NCBI GenBank assembly: GCA_045599965.1
Contig: JAZRXA010000049.1
Span: 1 to 22,432, forward strand
Reading direction: 5' to 3'
Source: RGIG5612 sp045599965
GTDB lineage: Bacteria > Bacillota > Clostridia > Lachnospirales > Lachnospiraceae
Length of the DNA stretch: 22,432 bases
Position 1 is the first letter of the stretch; each line of letters starts with the position of its first letter. Positions 16,148 to 22,432 of this stretch are shown here, piece after piece. Below the pieces are notes generated by a model. The model did no database searches and was not told where the DNA came from. It was given only the letters and a program-made list of their open reading frames with translations. The position numbers were made by a program, and so were the translations under genes.

Positions 16148-16840
16148 TTATTTTTGTAATTTCTTTATAGCAACTTCCGCAGCCGATTGTTGAGCCGCTT
16201 TTTTTGATCTACCTTTTCCACGCCCAATTTCTTTGTCATTAAGAAATACTGCAATTTCAAATATCTTGTCATGCGACGGGCCTGATTCACTTATTAGTTC
16301 ATATTTAAGTAAATTCCCTGCATCTTGTTGAGCAATCTCTTGCAATTTTGTTTTGGCATCAAAAAATAGCGTCTTATTTTCTAAAGCTTTAATCAAAAAT
16401 TTATCAATGAAATTTTTAACGATATTAGAATCATTAGAATCTAAATAAATTGCAGCTGTTAATGCTTCAAAAGCATCCGACGTAATAGAAGCTCTCTTAT
16501 CTCCGCCTGAACTTTTCTCGCCTTTTCCCATTCTAAGATATTTCCCTAAATCAATCGCTTTGGCGCATTCTGCAAGGCTCTTTTCACAAACCATAGCAGC
16601 TCTTAATTTAGTCATATCACCTTCTGGAAAAGTATCATATTTGCTAAATAGATATTCGCTTACATAAAATTCGATTATAGCGTCACCAAAAAATTCAAAT
16701 CTTTCATTATCTGAAGCGCTTATAGGATCCTTCCCCTTATTCTCATTTACAAATGAACTATGGGTAAGCGCCGTTTTTAAAAGTTCTTTATTGATGAAGC
16801 TATAGCCGATTTTATTTTCTAAATCGGTATAATCAAACAT
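16148..16840 (-). CDS. rnc: Ribonuclease III
   Basis: This 230-residue double-stranded RNA endonuclease processes rRNA precursors and structured messages. The signature NERFEFFGDAIIE (45-57) contains the metal-binding Glu and Asp. The second acidic motif, SDAFEALTAAIYLD, follows near 121-134. The C-terminal third is a double-stranded RNA-binding domain ending GKGRSKKAAQQSAAEVAIKKL. Its ATG lies two bases after the acpP TAG, with no recognisable ribosome binding site, so translation probably depends on acpP. The acpP-rnc-smc order is the standard one. Confidence 0.97.
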   Translation of the reverse strand: MFDYTDLENKIGYSFINKELLKTALTHSSFVNENKGKDPISASDNERFEFFGDAIIEFYVSEYLFSKYDTFPEGDMTKLRAAMVCEKSLAECAKAIDLGKYLRMGKGEKSSGGDKRASITSDAFEALTAAIYLDSNDSNIVKNFIDKFLIKALENKTLFFDAKTKLQEIAQQDAGNLLKYELISESGPSHDKIFEIAVFLNDKEIGRGKGRSKKAAQQSAAEVAIKKLQK

Positions 16841-16842
16841 AA

Positions 16843-17073
16843 CTATTTAATAGAATTCTTAATTTGCTCAGCAGCATCGCCAACAGTAAGAATCTTTTCA
16901 GCAGCACTATCTTCAATACTAATGTTAAATGCATCTTCAATTTCAAGTATAATCTGGAAAATATCTAAAGAATCTGCGCCTAAATCATCGATGAATTTTG
17001 TCTCAATTGTTATTGATTCTTTTTCAATATTTAAGACACCTGCGATAATTTCTTGTAATTTTTCAAATTCCAT
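16843..17073 (-). CDS. acpP: Acyl carrier protein
   Basis: This 76-residue acidic carrier protein holds growing acyl chains in fatty acid synthesis. The attachment site for 4'-phosphopantetheine is Ser35 in GADSLD (32-37), followed by the typical helix II (IFQIILEIEDAFNISI). A strong ribosome binding site GAGGAG precedes the ATG. It lies 3 nt after plsX, so the acyl carrier and the acyl-ACP:phosphate transferase are cotranscribed. The fabD and fabG genes that separate them in B. subtilis are absent here. Confidence 0.97.
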   Translation of the reverse strand: MEFEKLQEIIAGVLNIEKESITIETKFIDDLGADSLDIFQIILEIEDAFNISIEDSAAEKILTVGDAAEQIKNSIK

Positions 17074-17076
17074 AAT

Positions 17077-18090
17077 TTACTCCTCACTCTTTATATTTAA
17101 GGCAATCTTGTTTGCAATATCAGCCTCTTTAAAAGAAGCGCATTGCAAAATTGCATTCTTTATTTCAACAGCTTTAGAACTTCCATGAGGTTTAACAACT
17201 AAGTTATTAAGTCCCAAGAAAGGAGCTCCGCCATATTCCTCGATAGAAAATTCTTTAAGCATTGCTTTTAAATCTTTTTTAATTAATAATGCACCAATTT
17301 TAGTTTTAAAAGAACTCATCATAGCGCCTTTTAATTTTTTAATAAGTGACCCAGCAACTCCTTCATACATCTTAAGAACAACATTTCCTACAAAAGCATC
17401 GCATACCGCAACATCAACTTCACCTTCTGTAATACCGCGGCTTTCAACATTGCCAACAAAATTAAGACCTGATTCTTTAAGAAGTGGATAAGTTTCTTTT
17501 GTAAGCGCATTCCCTTTTTCTTCTTCTTCGCCAATACTTATAAGTCCAACTCTAGGATTTTTAATTCCTAAAACATTTTCCATATAGATTGAACCCATCT
17601 TAGCAAATTGAACTAACATAGATGGCCTTGCATCTACATTTGCACCGCAATCAATAATTAATGTTGGACCTTTAAGAGATGGAACAATAAAAGATAAAGC
17701 TGGTCTTTCAATTCCAGGAATTCTTCCGATGATAACCTGACCACCAACTAATAAAGCTCCTGTAGAACCACATGATACGAAAGCATCCGCTTCGCTATTC
17801 TTTACAGCATAAAGGCCCATTACCATAGATGAATCTTTTTTGGCTTTAATAGCTTTTACTGGTGATTCTGCAGTTTCAATAACTGTTTCACTGTGGATTA
17901 TTTCAATGCGATTTGCATCAAAATTATATTTAGATAGCTCATCATTTAATAAGCTTTCATTCCCAAATAATTTTACGTGAATATTCTTATTTTCATTAAC
18001 TGCCAAAACGGCTCCTTGCACCTGCTCAACTGGTGCAAAATCCCCGCCCATAGCGTCTAACGCTACGACAGTTTCCATAAATTTATCCAT
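17077..18090 (-). CDS. plsX: Phosphate acyltransferase PlsX
   Basis: This 337-residue peripheral membrane enzyme converts acyl-ACP to acyl-phosphate for PlsY in phosphatidic acid synthesis. It also uses acyl groups from the FakA pathway encoded elsewhere in this window. Conserved blocks are VALDAMGGDFAP (9-20), SPVKAIKAKKDSSM, VSCGSTGALLVGG, DCGANVDARP, and GLNNLVVKPHGSS near the C terminus. GGAGG seven bases before the first ATG supports that start; a second ATG four codons on would give the commoner N terminus. It is the first gene of a seven-gene operon and is divergent from gdhA. No FapR-type operator was recognised upstream. Confidence 0.96.
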   Translation of the reverse strand: MDKFMETVVALDAMGGDFAPVEQVQGAVLAVNENKNIHVKLFGNESLLNDELSKYNFDANRIEIIHSETVIETAESPVKAIKAKKDSSMVMGLYAVKNSEADAFVSCGSTGALLVGGQVIIGRIPGIERPALSFIVPSLKGPTLIIDCGANVDARPSMLVQFAKMGSIYMENVLGIKNPRVGLISIGEEEEKGNALTKETYPLLKESGLNFVGNVESRGITEGEVDVAVCDAFVGNVVLKMYEGVAGSLIKKLKGAMMSSFKTKIGALLIKKDLKAMLKEFSIEEYGGAPFLGLNNLVVKPHGSSKAVEIKNAILQCASFKEADIANKIALNIKSEE

Positions 18091-18116
18091 GTATCATCCT
18101 CCAAAAATACCATCTT

Positions 18117-18145
18117 ATTTTACTAAAAAAAAGCCTATTTTTCAA
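18117..18145 (-). promoter_or_regulatory. Promoter of plsX operon
   Basis: On the minus strand TTGAAA (18145-18140), a 17-nt spacer and TAAAAT (18122-18117) form a good sigma-A promoter, about 27 nt before the plsX ATG. It is back to back with the gdhA promoter, 22 bp away. Confidence 0.8.
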
Positions 18146-18167
18146 CATAAAAGCCAATATTTAGACC

Positions 18168-18196
18168 TTGAAAGAGCTAGATGCGTGTATTATAAT
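18168..18196 (+). promoter_or_regulatory. Promoter of gdhA
   Basis: TTGAAA (18168-18173), a 17-nt spacer and TATAAT (18191-18196) are almost consensus. The leader would be only about 40 nt, leaving no room for a riboswitch. The ribosome binding site is AGAAGGT, six bases before the ATG. Confidence 0.85.
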
Positions 18197-18244
18197 TATA
18201 TTGCTTTAAAGTAATAAAGTAATTGTTAGAAAGAAGGTAAAATT

Positions 18245-19591
18245 ATGGCTTTAAAAAATGCATATTTAAAACGAGTTTATAACGATTTAGCTACTAGATG
18301 TGCTAATGAAAAGGAGTTTTTACAGGCTGTTGAGGAAGTATTTGAATCATTAGAACCTGTTGTAAAAAAACACCCTGAATATGAAGCAAATGGTATTATG
18401 GAACGCTTAGTTGAGCCTGAAAGAGTTATTTTATTTAGGGTTCCATGGGTTGATGATAATGGAAAAGTAAGAGTAAATCGCGGTTACAGAGTCCAATTCA
18501 ACTCTGCGATAGGTCCTTATAAGGGCGGACTTCGCTTCCATCCTAGTGTTAACCTTTCAGTTATGAAATTCTTAGGTTTTGAACAGATTTTCAAGAACAG
18601 CCTTACTACCCTTCCTATGGGTGGTGGAAAAGGTGGATCTGACTTTGATCCTAAAGGAAAATCTGATAATGAAGTTATGCGTTTTTGCCAAAGCTATATG
18701 AGCGAATTATATAGACATATCGGAGCTGATACAGACGTCCCAGCCGGAGATATCGGAGTTGGCGCTCGTGAAGTTGGTTACTTATTTGGTCAATATAAAA
18801 AGCTTTCAAATGAATTTACAGGCGTATTAACAGGTAAAAAAGTTGGTTCTGGTGGTTCTCTTATTAGAAAACAAGCTACAGGATATGGTCTTTGCTACTT
18901 TACTAATGAAGTGTTAAAAGCAAACGGAACATCTTTCGAAGGAAAAAAAGTAGTTGTATCAGGCGCTGGAAACGTTGCTATATATGCAGCTGAAAAAGCT
19001 ACCACATTAGGTGCAACCGTTGTAGCAATGTGCGATTCTAATGGTTATGTTTATGATCCAGAAGGAATTGACATTGATACAATTAAAGATATTAAAGAAG
19101 TAAGAAGAGCTAGAATTAAAGAATATGTTAATGTACATAAGAAAGCTACTTATAAAGATGGTTGCTCTGGAATTTGGAAAGTTAAATGCGACATTGCTCT
19201 TCCATGCGCAACGCAAAATGAAATTAATGAAGCTAGTGCTAATGCATTAATAAAAAATGGTGTTATGTGTCTTTGCGAAGGAGCAAATATGCCATGTACA
19301 CCAGAAGCTATCGCTGCATTACAAAAAGCTGGCGTTCTCTTTGGACCTGCTAAAGCTGCTAACGCTGGTGGCGTAGCTACTTCCGGTTTAGAAATGACAC
19401 AAAATAGTGAAAGAATCTATTGGTCAGAAGAGGAAGTAGATGAAAAGCTTCAATCAATAATGATAAATATCTATAAATCATGTGAAGAGGCAGCTAAAGA
19501 AGCTGGAAAGAAAGGTAACCTCGCTGTTGGCGCAAACGTTGCCGGCTTCCTAAAAGTAGCCGATGCAATGCTCTGGCAAGGAGTATGCTAA
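18245..19591 (+). CDS. gdhA: Glutamate dehydrogenase (hexameric, NADP type)
   Basis: This 448-residue cytoplasmic enzyme interconverts 2-oxoglutarate plus ammonia and glutamate. It matches the class of about 450 residues. Motifs: YKGGLRFHP (92-100), PMGGGKGGSDFDPKG (124-138) with catalytic Lys129, VPAGDIGVG with Asp169, LIRKQATGYG, and a Rossmann loop SGAGNVA (239-245). The C-terminal ANAGGVATSGLEM is also typical. NADP preference is assigned from family resemblance and is not proved by sequence. It is the only plus-strand gene between minus-strand rpmF and plsX, and has its own promoter and terminator. It interrupts an otherwise familiar pta-ackA-rpmF-plsX-acpP-rnc-smc order. Base composition is not obviously different from its neighbours. 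Confidence 0.96.
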   Translation: MALKNAYLKRVYNDLATRCANEKEFLQAVEEVFESLEPVVKKHPEYEANGIMERLVEPERVILFRVPWVDDNGKVRVNRGYRVQFNSAIGPYKGGLRFHPSVNLSVMKFLGFEQIFKNSLTTLPMGGGKGGSDFDPKGKSDNEVMRFCQSYMSELYRHIGADTDVPAGDIGVGAREVGYLFGQYKKLSNEFTGVLTGKKVGSGGSLIRKQATGYGLCYFTNEVLKANGTSFEGKKVVVSGAGNVAIYAAEKATTLGATVVAMCDSNGYVYDPEGIDIDTIKDIKEVRRARIKEYVNVHKKATYKDGCSGIWKVKCDIALPCATQNEINEASANALIKNGVMCLCEGANMPCTPEAIAALQKAGVLFGPAKAANAGGVATSGLEMTQNSERIYWSEEEVDEKLQSIMINIYKSCEEAAKEAGKKGNLAVGANVAGFLKVADAMLWQGVC

Positions 19592-19661
19592 TAAAACATT
19601 TAATTTATTAATATATACTAAATATTATAAATATTAGATTGTTTTATATAATAATTCAAAA

Positions 19662-19691
19662 ATCAGGAGCTCATTAAAGAACTCCTGATTT
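19662..19691 (+). terminator. gdhA terminator
   Basis: AATCAGGAG (19662-19670) pairs with CTCCTGATT (19683-19691). The stem can extend inward across one mismatch with TC/GA. The downstream T run is interrupted (TATTTATATTTATAG), so termination may be incomplete and transcripts could reach the palindromic array. Confidence 0.75.
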
Positions 19692-19725
19692 ATTTATATT
19701 TATAGTTCGTCAAATTTTTATCTAA

Positions 19726-19949
19726 TACTCTCATAGGTGTACCCCTGTTTCTATGAGAGTACTTACAAGTATAAATTAAAGCCTAAAATACTCTCATAGG
19801 AAGACCCCCTGCTCTACAAGAGTACTTTTGATATCCAAAAGTGTGAATCGATACTCTCATAGAGATACCCCCTTACGTATGAGAGTATTTTAAAAAACTT
19901 AAAAATAAAAAAGTATTCTCATATGCATACCCCTGCCAATATGAGTGGT
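19726..19949. repeat. Array of four phased 36-nt palindromic repeats with C-rich loops
   Basis: There are four copies, at 19726-19761, 19789-19824, 19852-19887 and 19914-19949, so the starts are 63, 63 and 62 bp apart. Each is an 11-nt left arm (TACTCTCATAG; TATTCTCATAT in copy 4), a 14-nt loop and an 11-nt right arm (CTATGAGAGTA in copy 1). Loops are GTGTACCCCTGTTT, GAAGACCCCCTGCT, AGATACCCCCTTAC and GCATACCCCTGCCA. ACCCC is invariant at loop positions 5-9. Copy 1 is a perfect 11-bp stem. Copy 2 has two mismatches. Copy 3 keeps an 11-bp stem shifted outward by one. Copy 4 keeps a seven-pair core and replaces the loop-closing G-C with T-A. Spacers of 27, 27 and 26 nt are AT-rich and unrelated; the second contains CTTTTG/CAAAAG. 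The array lies between the gdhA and rpmF terminators. Function is unknown; candidates are a C-rich-loop small RNA, a phased protein-binding array or a remnant repeat. Confidence 0.85.
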
Positions 19950-19962
19950 TTTAAAAATTAAA

Positions 19963-19991
19963 AAAGGCTCTGGTATAAAACCAGAGCCTTT
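19963..19991 (-). terminator. rpmF terminator
   Basis: AAAGGCTCTGGT (19963-19974) pairs with ACCAGAGCCTTT (19980-19991) around a five-base loop. On the minus strand it is followed by a strong T tract. It ends the rpmF transcript 15 nt past the stop codon. Confidence 0.93.
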
Positions 19992-20006
19992 AAGTTTTAA
20001 TCAAAC

Positions 20007-20192
20007 TTAAGCTTCTTCTTTAGCTATGATAGTACGCTTGTTGTAAGAACCGCAACTTTTACAAACCATATGTGGCATTACTAATTCACCACAAGTTGGG
20101 CACTTAGCAAGAGAAGGAACAGACATTTTCCAATTAGCTCTTCTCTTATCTCTTCTAGCTTTTGAAGTTTTATTTTTTGGGCAAATACTCAT
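20007..20192 (-). CDS. rpmF: Ribosomal protein bL32
   Basis: This 61-residue large-subunit protein bL32 has the hallmark KTSKARRDKRRANWK and two cysteine pairs, CPTC and CKSC, for zinc. The N terminus reads MSICPKNKTSK rather than the usual MAVPKxKTSK, so an extra residue and a cysteine precede the conserved proline. GGGAGG lies ten bases before the ATG. Its neighbour on the 5' side is ackA, without the yceD (DUF177) gene that often sits between them. On the 3' side the expected plsX is displaced by gdhA and the palindromic array. It has its own promoter and terminator. Confidence 0.96.
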   Translation of the reverse strand: MSICPKNKTSKARRDKRRANWKMSVPSLAKCPTCGELVMPHMVCKSCGSYNKRTIIAKEEA

Positions 20193-20228
20193 ATTTACGC
20201 ACCTCCCTTATAATCAGTCGACCTTGAT

Positions 20229-20257
20229 ATTTTACTAGTCTAAATAAGGATTGTCAA
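20229..20257 (-). promoter_or_regulatory. Consensus promoter of rpmF
   Basis: On the minus strand a perfect TTGACA (20257-20252), a 17-nt spacer and TAAAAT (20234-20229) lie in the ackA-rpmF gap. This predicts a transcript start about 30 nt before the rpmF ATG. No terminator is visible after ackA, so read-through from pta-ackA may add to it. Confidence 0.9.
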
Positions 20258-20269
20258 CAAAAAACTTAA

Positions 20270-21460
20270 CTATTTTGCTAACTTTTCTGTATCTCTTGCA
20301 ATCATTAATTCTTCGTTTGTAGGTACTATTAAAACTTTTACTTTTGAGTCAGGAGTTGAAATAATAGTTTCTTCACCACGAACATTATTTTTCTCTTCAT
20401 CAATAGTGATTCCAAGATAACCTAAATTCTTGCAAACTGAGCTTCTAACTGTCTTATCATTTTCGCCGATTCCAGCAGTAAATACGATAGCATCAACGCC
20501 ATTCATAACTGCAACATAAGCACCTACGTAAGAAACAACTCTATGAATAAAAGCATCTTTAGCGAGTTTAGCTTGTTCGTTACCTTCTTCTATAGCATTA
20601 TCGATATCACGGAAGTCTGATGAAACACCCGAAAGACCTAAAACACCGCTCTTCTTATTTAAGATTGTCATAACTTCATCTAATCCTAGGCCTTCTTTTT
20701 TAGCAAGTAATTCCATAGCACCTGGATCAACTTCGCCAGAACGTGTTCCCATAAGAAGTCCCATTAAAGGAGTAAGTCCCATTGAAGTATCTACAGATTT
20801 GCCTCCATCAACAGCGCAGATAGATGCACCGTTTCCTAAATGGCAAACAACAATTTTAGCTTTGTTGTAATCAAGGCCTAAAATCTTAGCAGTTCTTTTA
20901 GAAACAAAATCATGACTTACACCATGAAAACCATATTTTCTAATACCATATTTTTGGTAATATTCATAAGGAATACCATAAATAAAAGCCTCTGCAGGCA
21001 TAGTTTGATGGAAAGCAGTATCGAAGGCTCCAACATTAGGTACGCCTGGCATAAGTTCCATACAAGCTTTAATACCAATAAGGTTTGCAGGATTATGAAG
21101 GGGTGCAAGGTCGTTGCATTCTTCGATAGCTTTTATAACTTCATCAGTAATTAAAGTAGATTTAGCAAATTTTTCACCGCCATGAACAACTCTGTGTCCT
21201 ACAGCATCAATTTCGCTTAAATCTTTAATAACACCATTTTCAGGATCTGTTAAAGCGTTAATAACAAGCTCAACGCTCTTTTTATGTGTTGGTTGATCAA
21301 TGTTGCTAACTTGCTTTTCGCAGCCAGCTTTTTGATAAGTAAACATTCCATCAATTCCAATACGTTCACAAAGACCTTTTGCTAAAACATTTTCTGTCTC
21401 GGAATCGATAAGTTGATACTTAAGTGATGAACTACCACAATTAATAACTAAAATTTTCAT
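20270..21460 (-). CDS. ackA: Acetate kinase
   Basis: This 396-residue cytoplasmic enzyme transfers phosphate from acetyl-phosphate to ADP, giving acetate and ATP, the last step of acetate fermentation. Motifs of the ASKHA-fold family: VINCGSSSLKY (5-15), GHRVVHGGEKF near 87-97, APLHNPANLIGI, FDTAFHQTMP, VCHLGNGASICAVDGG, MGTRSGEVDPG and FTAGIGENDKTVR. Its length is normal. GAGGAG precedes the ATG, which is 24 nt after the pta stop, so the two pathway genes form an operon. Confidence 0.98.
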   Translation of the reverse strand: MKILVINCGSSSLKYQLIDSETENVLAKGLCERIGIDGMFTYQKAGCEKQVSNIDQPTHKKSVELVINALTDPENGVIKDLSEIDAVGHRVVHGGEKFAKSTLITDEVIKAIEECNDLAPLHNPANLIGIKACMELMPGVPNVGAFDTAFHQTMPAEAFIYGIPYEYYQKYGIRKYGFHGVSHDFVSKRTAKILGLDYNKAKIVVCHLGNGASICAVDGGKSVDTSMGLTPLMGLLMGTRSGEVDPGAMELLAKKEGLGLDEVMTILNKKSGVLGLSGVSSDFRDIDNAIEEGNEQAKLAKDAFIHRVVSYVGAYVAVMNGVDAIVFTAGIGENDKTVRSSVCKNLGYLGITIDEEKNNVRGEETIISTPDSKVKVLIVPTNEELMIARDTEKLAK

Positions 21461-21484
21461 TTTATTGCTCCTCTATTTTAAATA

Positions 21485-22432
21485 TTATTTATTAGCATAT
21501 TGAGCCTGAACTGCTGTGATTGCAACAGTACCAACGATATCATCAGCATAGCAACCTCTGCTTAAATCGTTAACAGGCATAGAAAGTCCTTGAAGGATTG
21601 GTCCGTATGCATTAGCTTTTGCAAGACGTTGAGCTAACTTATAACCAATATTTCCAGATTCAAGATCAGGGAAAATAAGTGTGTTAGCATGTCCAGCAAC
21701 ACTGCTTCCCGGACTCTTAAGTTCTCCTACTTCAGGTACTATAGCTGCGTCTAATTGAAGTTCGCCATCAATATCATATTGTGGGAATTTTTCTTTTGCT
21801 TTAGTTGCAGCATTTGCAACCATAGTAACTCTATCATGTTTTGCACTTCCCTTAGTCGAGAAACTAAGAAGTGCAACTTTAGCTTTATCTCCAAGGAAAG
21901 TTTCAAAACTTTCTGCAGAAAGGCCAGCTGTTTCAGCCATCTTATCTTCATCGTTATCAGGACTTACTGCGCAGTCAGCAAATAAGAAAAGCCCATTTTC
22001 GCCTAATTCGCAATTAGGAACTTCAACAACGAAGAAACCTGAAACTCCGCTAACACCTGGTTTAGTTTTAAGGAGCTGAAGAGCTGGACGAATTGTATTT
22101 CCTGTTGAGTGACATGCACCGCTTACAGCACCATCAGCATCACCACATTTACACATAAGGCAAGCGTAGTACATATAATCTTTTTCCATTTGTTCCTTAG
22201 CGCTCTCAGGAGTAACACCTTTTGCTCCGCGAAGTTCTACAAACTTATCAATATATTTTTGCTTATTTGGATCATTGAAAGGATCAACTATCTTCGCACC
22301 AGTAATATCAAAGCCTTTAGAATTTTCTTCAATTTCTTCTGGAGTTCCGATAATTACAAGATTTGCAATATCAAGTTTCAAAATCTTTTCAGCAGCTTCA
22401 AAAGTTCTTTTGTCCATAGGTTCAGGTAGAAC
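21485..22432 (-). CDS. pta: Phosphate acetyltransferase (5' end beyond window)
   Basis: This enzyme converts acetyl-CoA and phosphate to acetyl-phosphate, which AckA then uses. Motifs: CLMCKCGDADGAVSGACHSTGNTIRPALQ-type block around residues 86-115 of the visible part, LFADCAVSP, LSFSTKGSAKHD, GELQLDAA, and PGSSVAGHANTLIFPDLESGNIGYKL. An ATG at 22417 could be read as a start. However, the frame stays open to the window edge and the five codons before it read VLPEP, matching the usual family text VLPEG-x-DKR. The true start therefore lies outside, probably about 15-20 codons further up. The visible part is 315 residues against a usual length of about 330. Confidence 0.95.
   Translation of the reverse strand, partial: VLPEPMDKRTFEAAEKILKLDIANLVIIGTPEEIEENSKGFDITGAKIVDPFNDPNKQKYIDKFVELRGAKGVTPESAKEQMEKDYMYYACLMCKCGDADGAVSGACHSTGNTIRPALQLLKTKPGVSGVSGFFVVEVPNCELGENGLFLFADCAVSPDNDEDKMAETAGLSAESFETFLGDKAKVALLSFSTKGSAKHDRVTMVANAATKAKEKFPQYDIDGELQLDAAIVPEVGELKSPGSSVAGHANTLIFPDLESGNIGYKLAQRLAKANAYGPILQGLSMPVNDLSRGCYADDIVGTVAITAVQAQYANK

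Noticed and set aside
18091..18244. FapR or FabT operator, or a riboswitch, in the plsX-gdhA divergent region
   Set aside because: No palindrome resembling the known operators was found, and both leaders are too short for a riboswitch. The AAAGCC repeats seen there are too short to call.
19726..19949. CRISPR array (36-nt repeats with 26-27-nt spacers)
   Set aside because: The geometry is CRISPR-like, but conservation is in the outer arms and a five-base loop core, not across the whole unit. The loops vary in most other positions, copy 4 is highly diverged, the spacers are short and AT-rich, and no cas gene or leader is in the window. A decayed array cannot be fully excluded.
22415..22417. 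ATG at 22417 as the true pta start
   Set aside because: The reading frame continues upstream as VLPEP to the window edge, matching conserved Pta sequence before DKR, so the gene is truncated by the window.

Overview
The window is an AT-rich stretch of a Gram-positive, low-GC chromosome. It most resembles an anaerobic Clostridia-type member of the Bacillota, probably an uncultured gut-type lineage. The evidence is gene content and order: rpmB divergent from yloU-fakA, gerW/ytfI sporulation-type genes, a YtgP-like lipid II flippase, phoH-ybeY, plsX-acpP-rnc-smc and pta-ackA-rpmF. A phosphofructokinase with pyrophosphate-type residues, a hexameric-type glutamate dehydrogenase and the Pta-AckA acetate pathway fit a fermentative anaerobe. 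No tRNA, rRNA, insertion sequence, phage gene or cas gene is visible.

Layout. (1) 31-2767, minus strand: yloU, fakA and a short FNT-type transporter gene, ending at a terminator. (2) 2801-5592, plus strand: rpmB from a strong divergent promoter, then fba and a PPi-type pfk. A GC-rich, repeat-built, self-complementary element sits between these two glycolytic genes. (3) 5598-10605, minus strand: an rpsU promoter drives rpsU, then an internal terminator, phoH, ybeY, ytgP/murJ-like, a conserved small unknown gene, ytfI and gerW. (4) 10613-18145, minus strand: a tightly packed seven-gene operon plsX-acpP-rnc-smc-rnhB-yraN-pgeF with its own promoter. (5) 18168-19991: gdhA on the plus strand, then a non-coding region that holds four regularly spaced hairpin repeats between two converging terminators. 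(6) 20007-22432, minus strand: rpmF with its own consensus promoter, then ackA and pta; pta is cut by the window end.

How the genes work together. FakA/YloU (exogenous fatty acid use, envelope), PlsX/AcpP (phosphatidic acid synthesis) and Pta/AckA (acetyl-phosphate and ATP) are lipid and acetyl-group metabolism. Rnc, Smc, RnhB, YraN, YbeY, PhoH and the ribosomal proteins are information processing. PgeF, the MurJ-like flippase, YtfI and GerW are cell wall and spore functions.

The most unusual structure is at 19726-19949. It has four 36-nt imperfect palindromes with a period of 63, 63 and 62 bp, an invariant ACCCC at a fixed loop position, and one apparent compensatory base-pair change. On the minus strand each copy also presents a G-run exactly 7 nt before ATG-AGA. 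Second is the element at 4165-4296, which looks like a short interspersed repeat with a tandem deletion derivative. All functional proposals for these two are inference.
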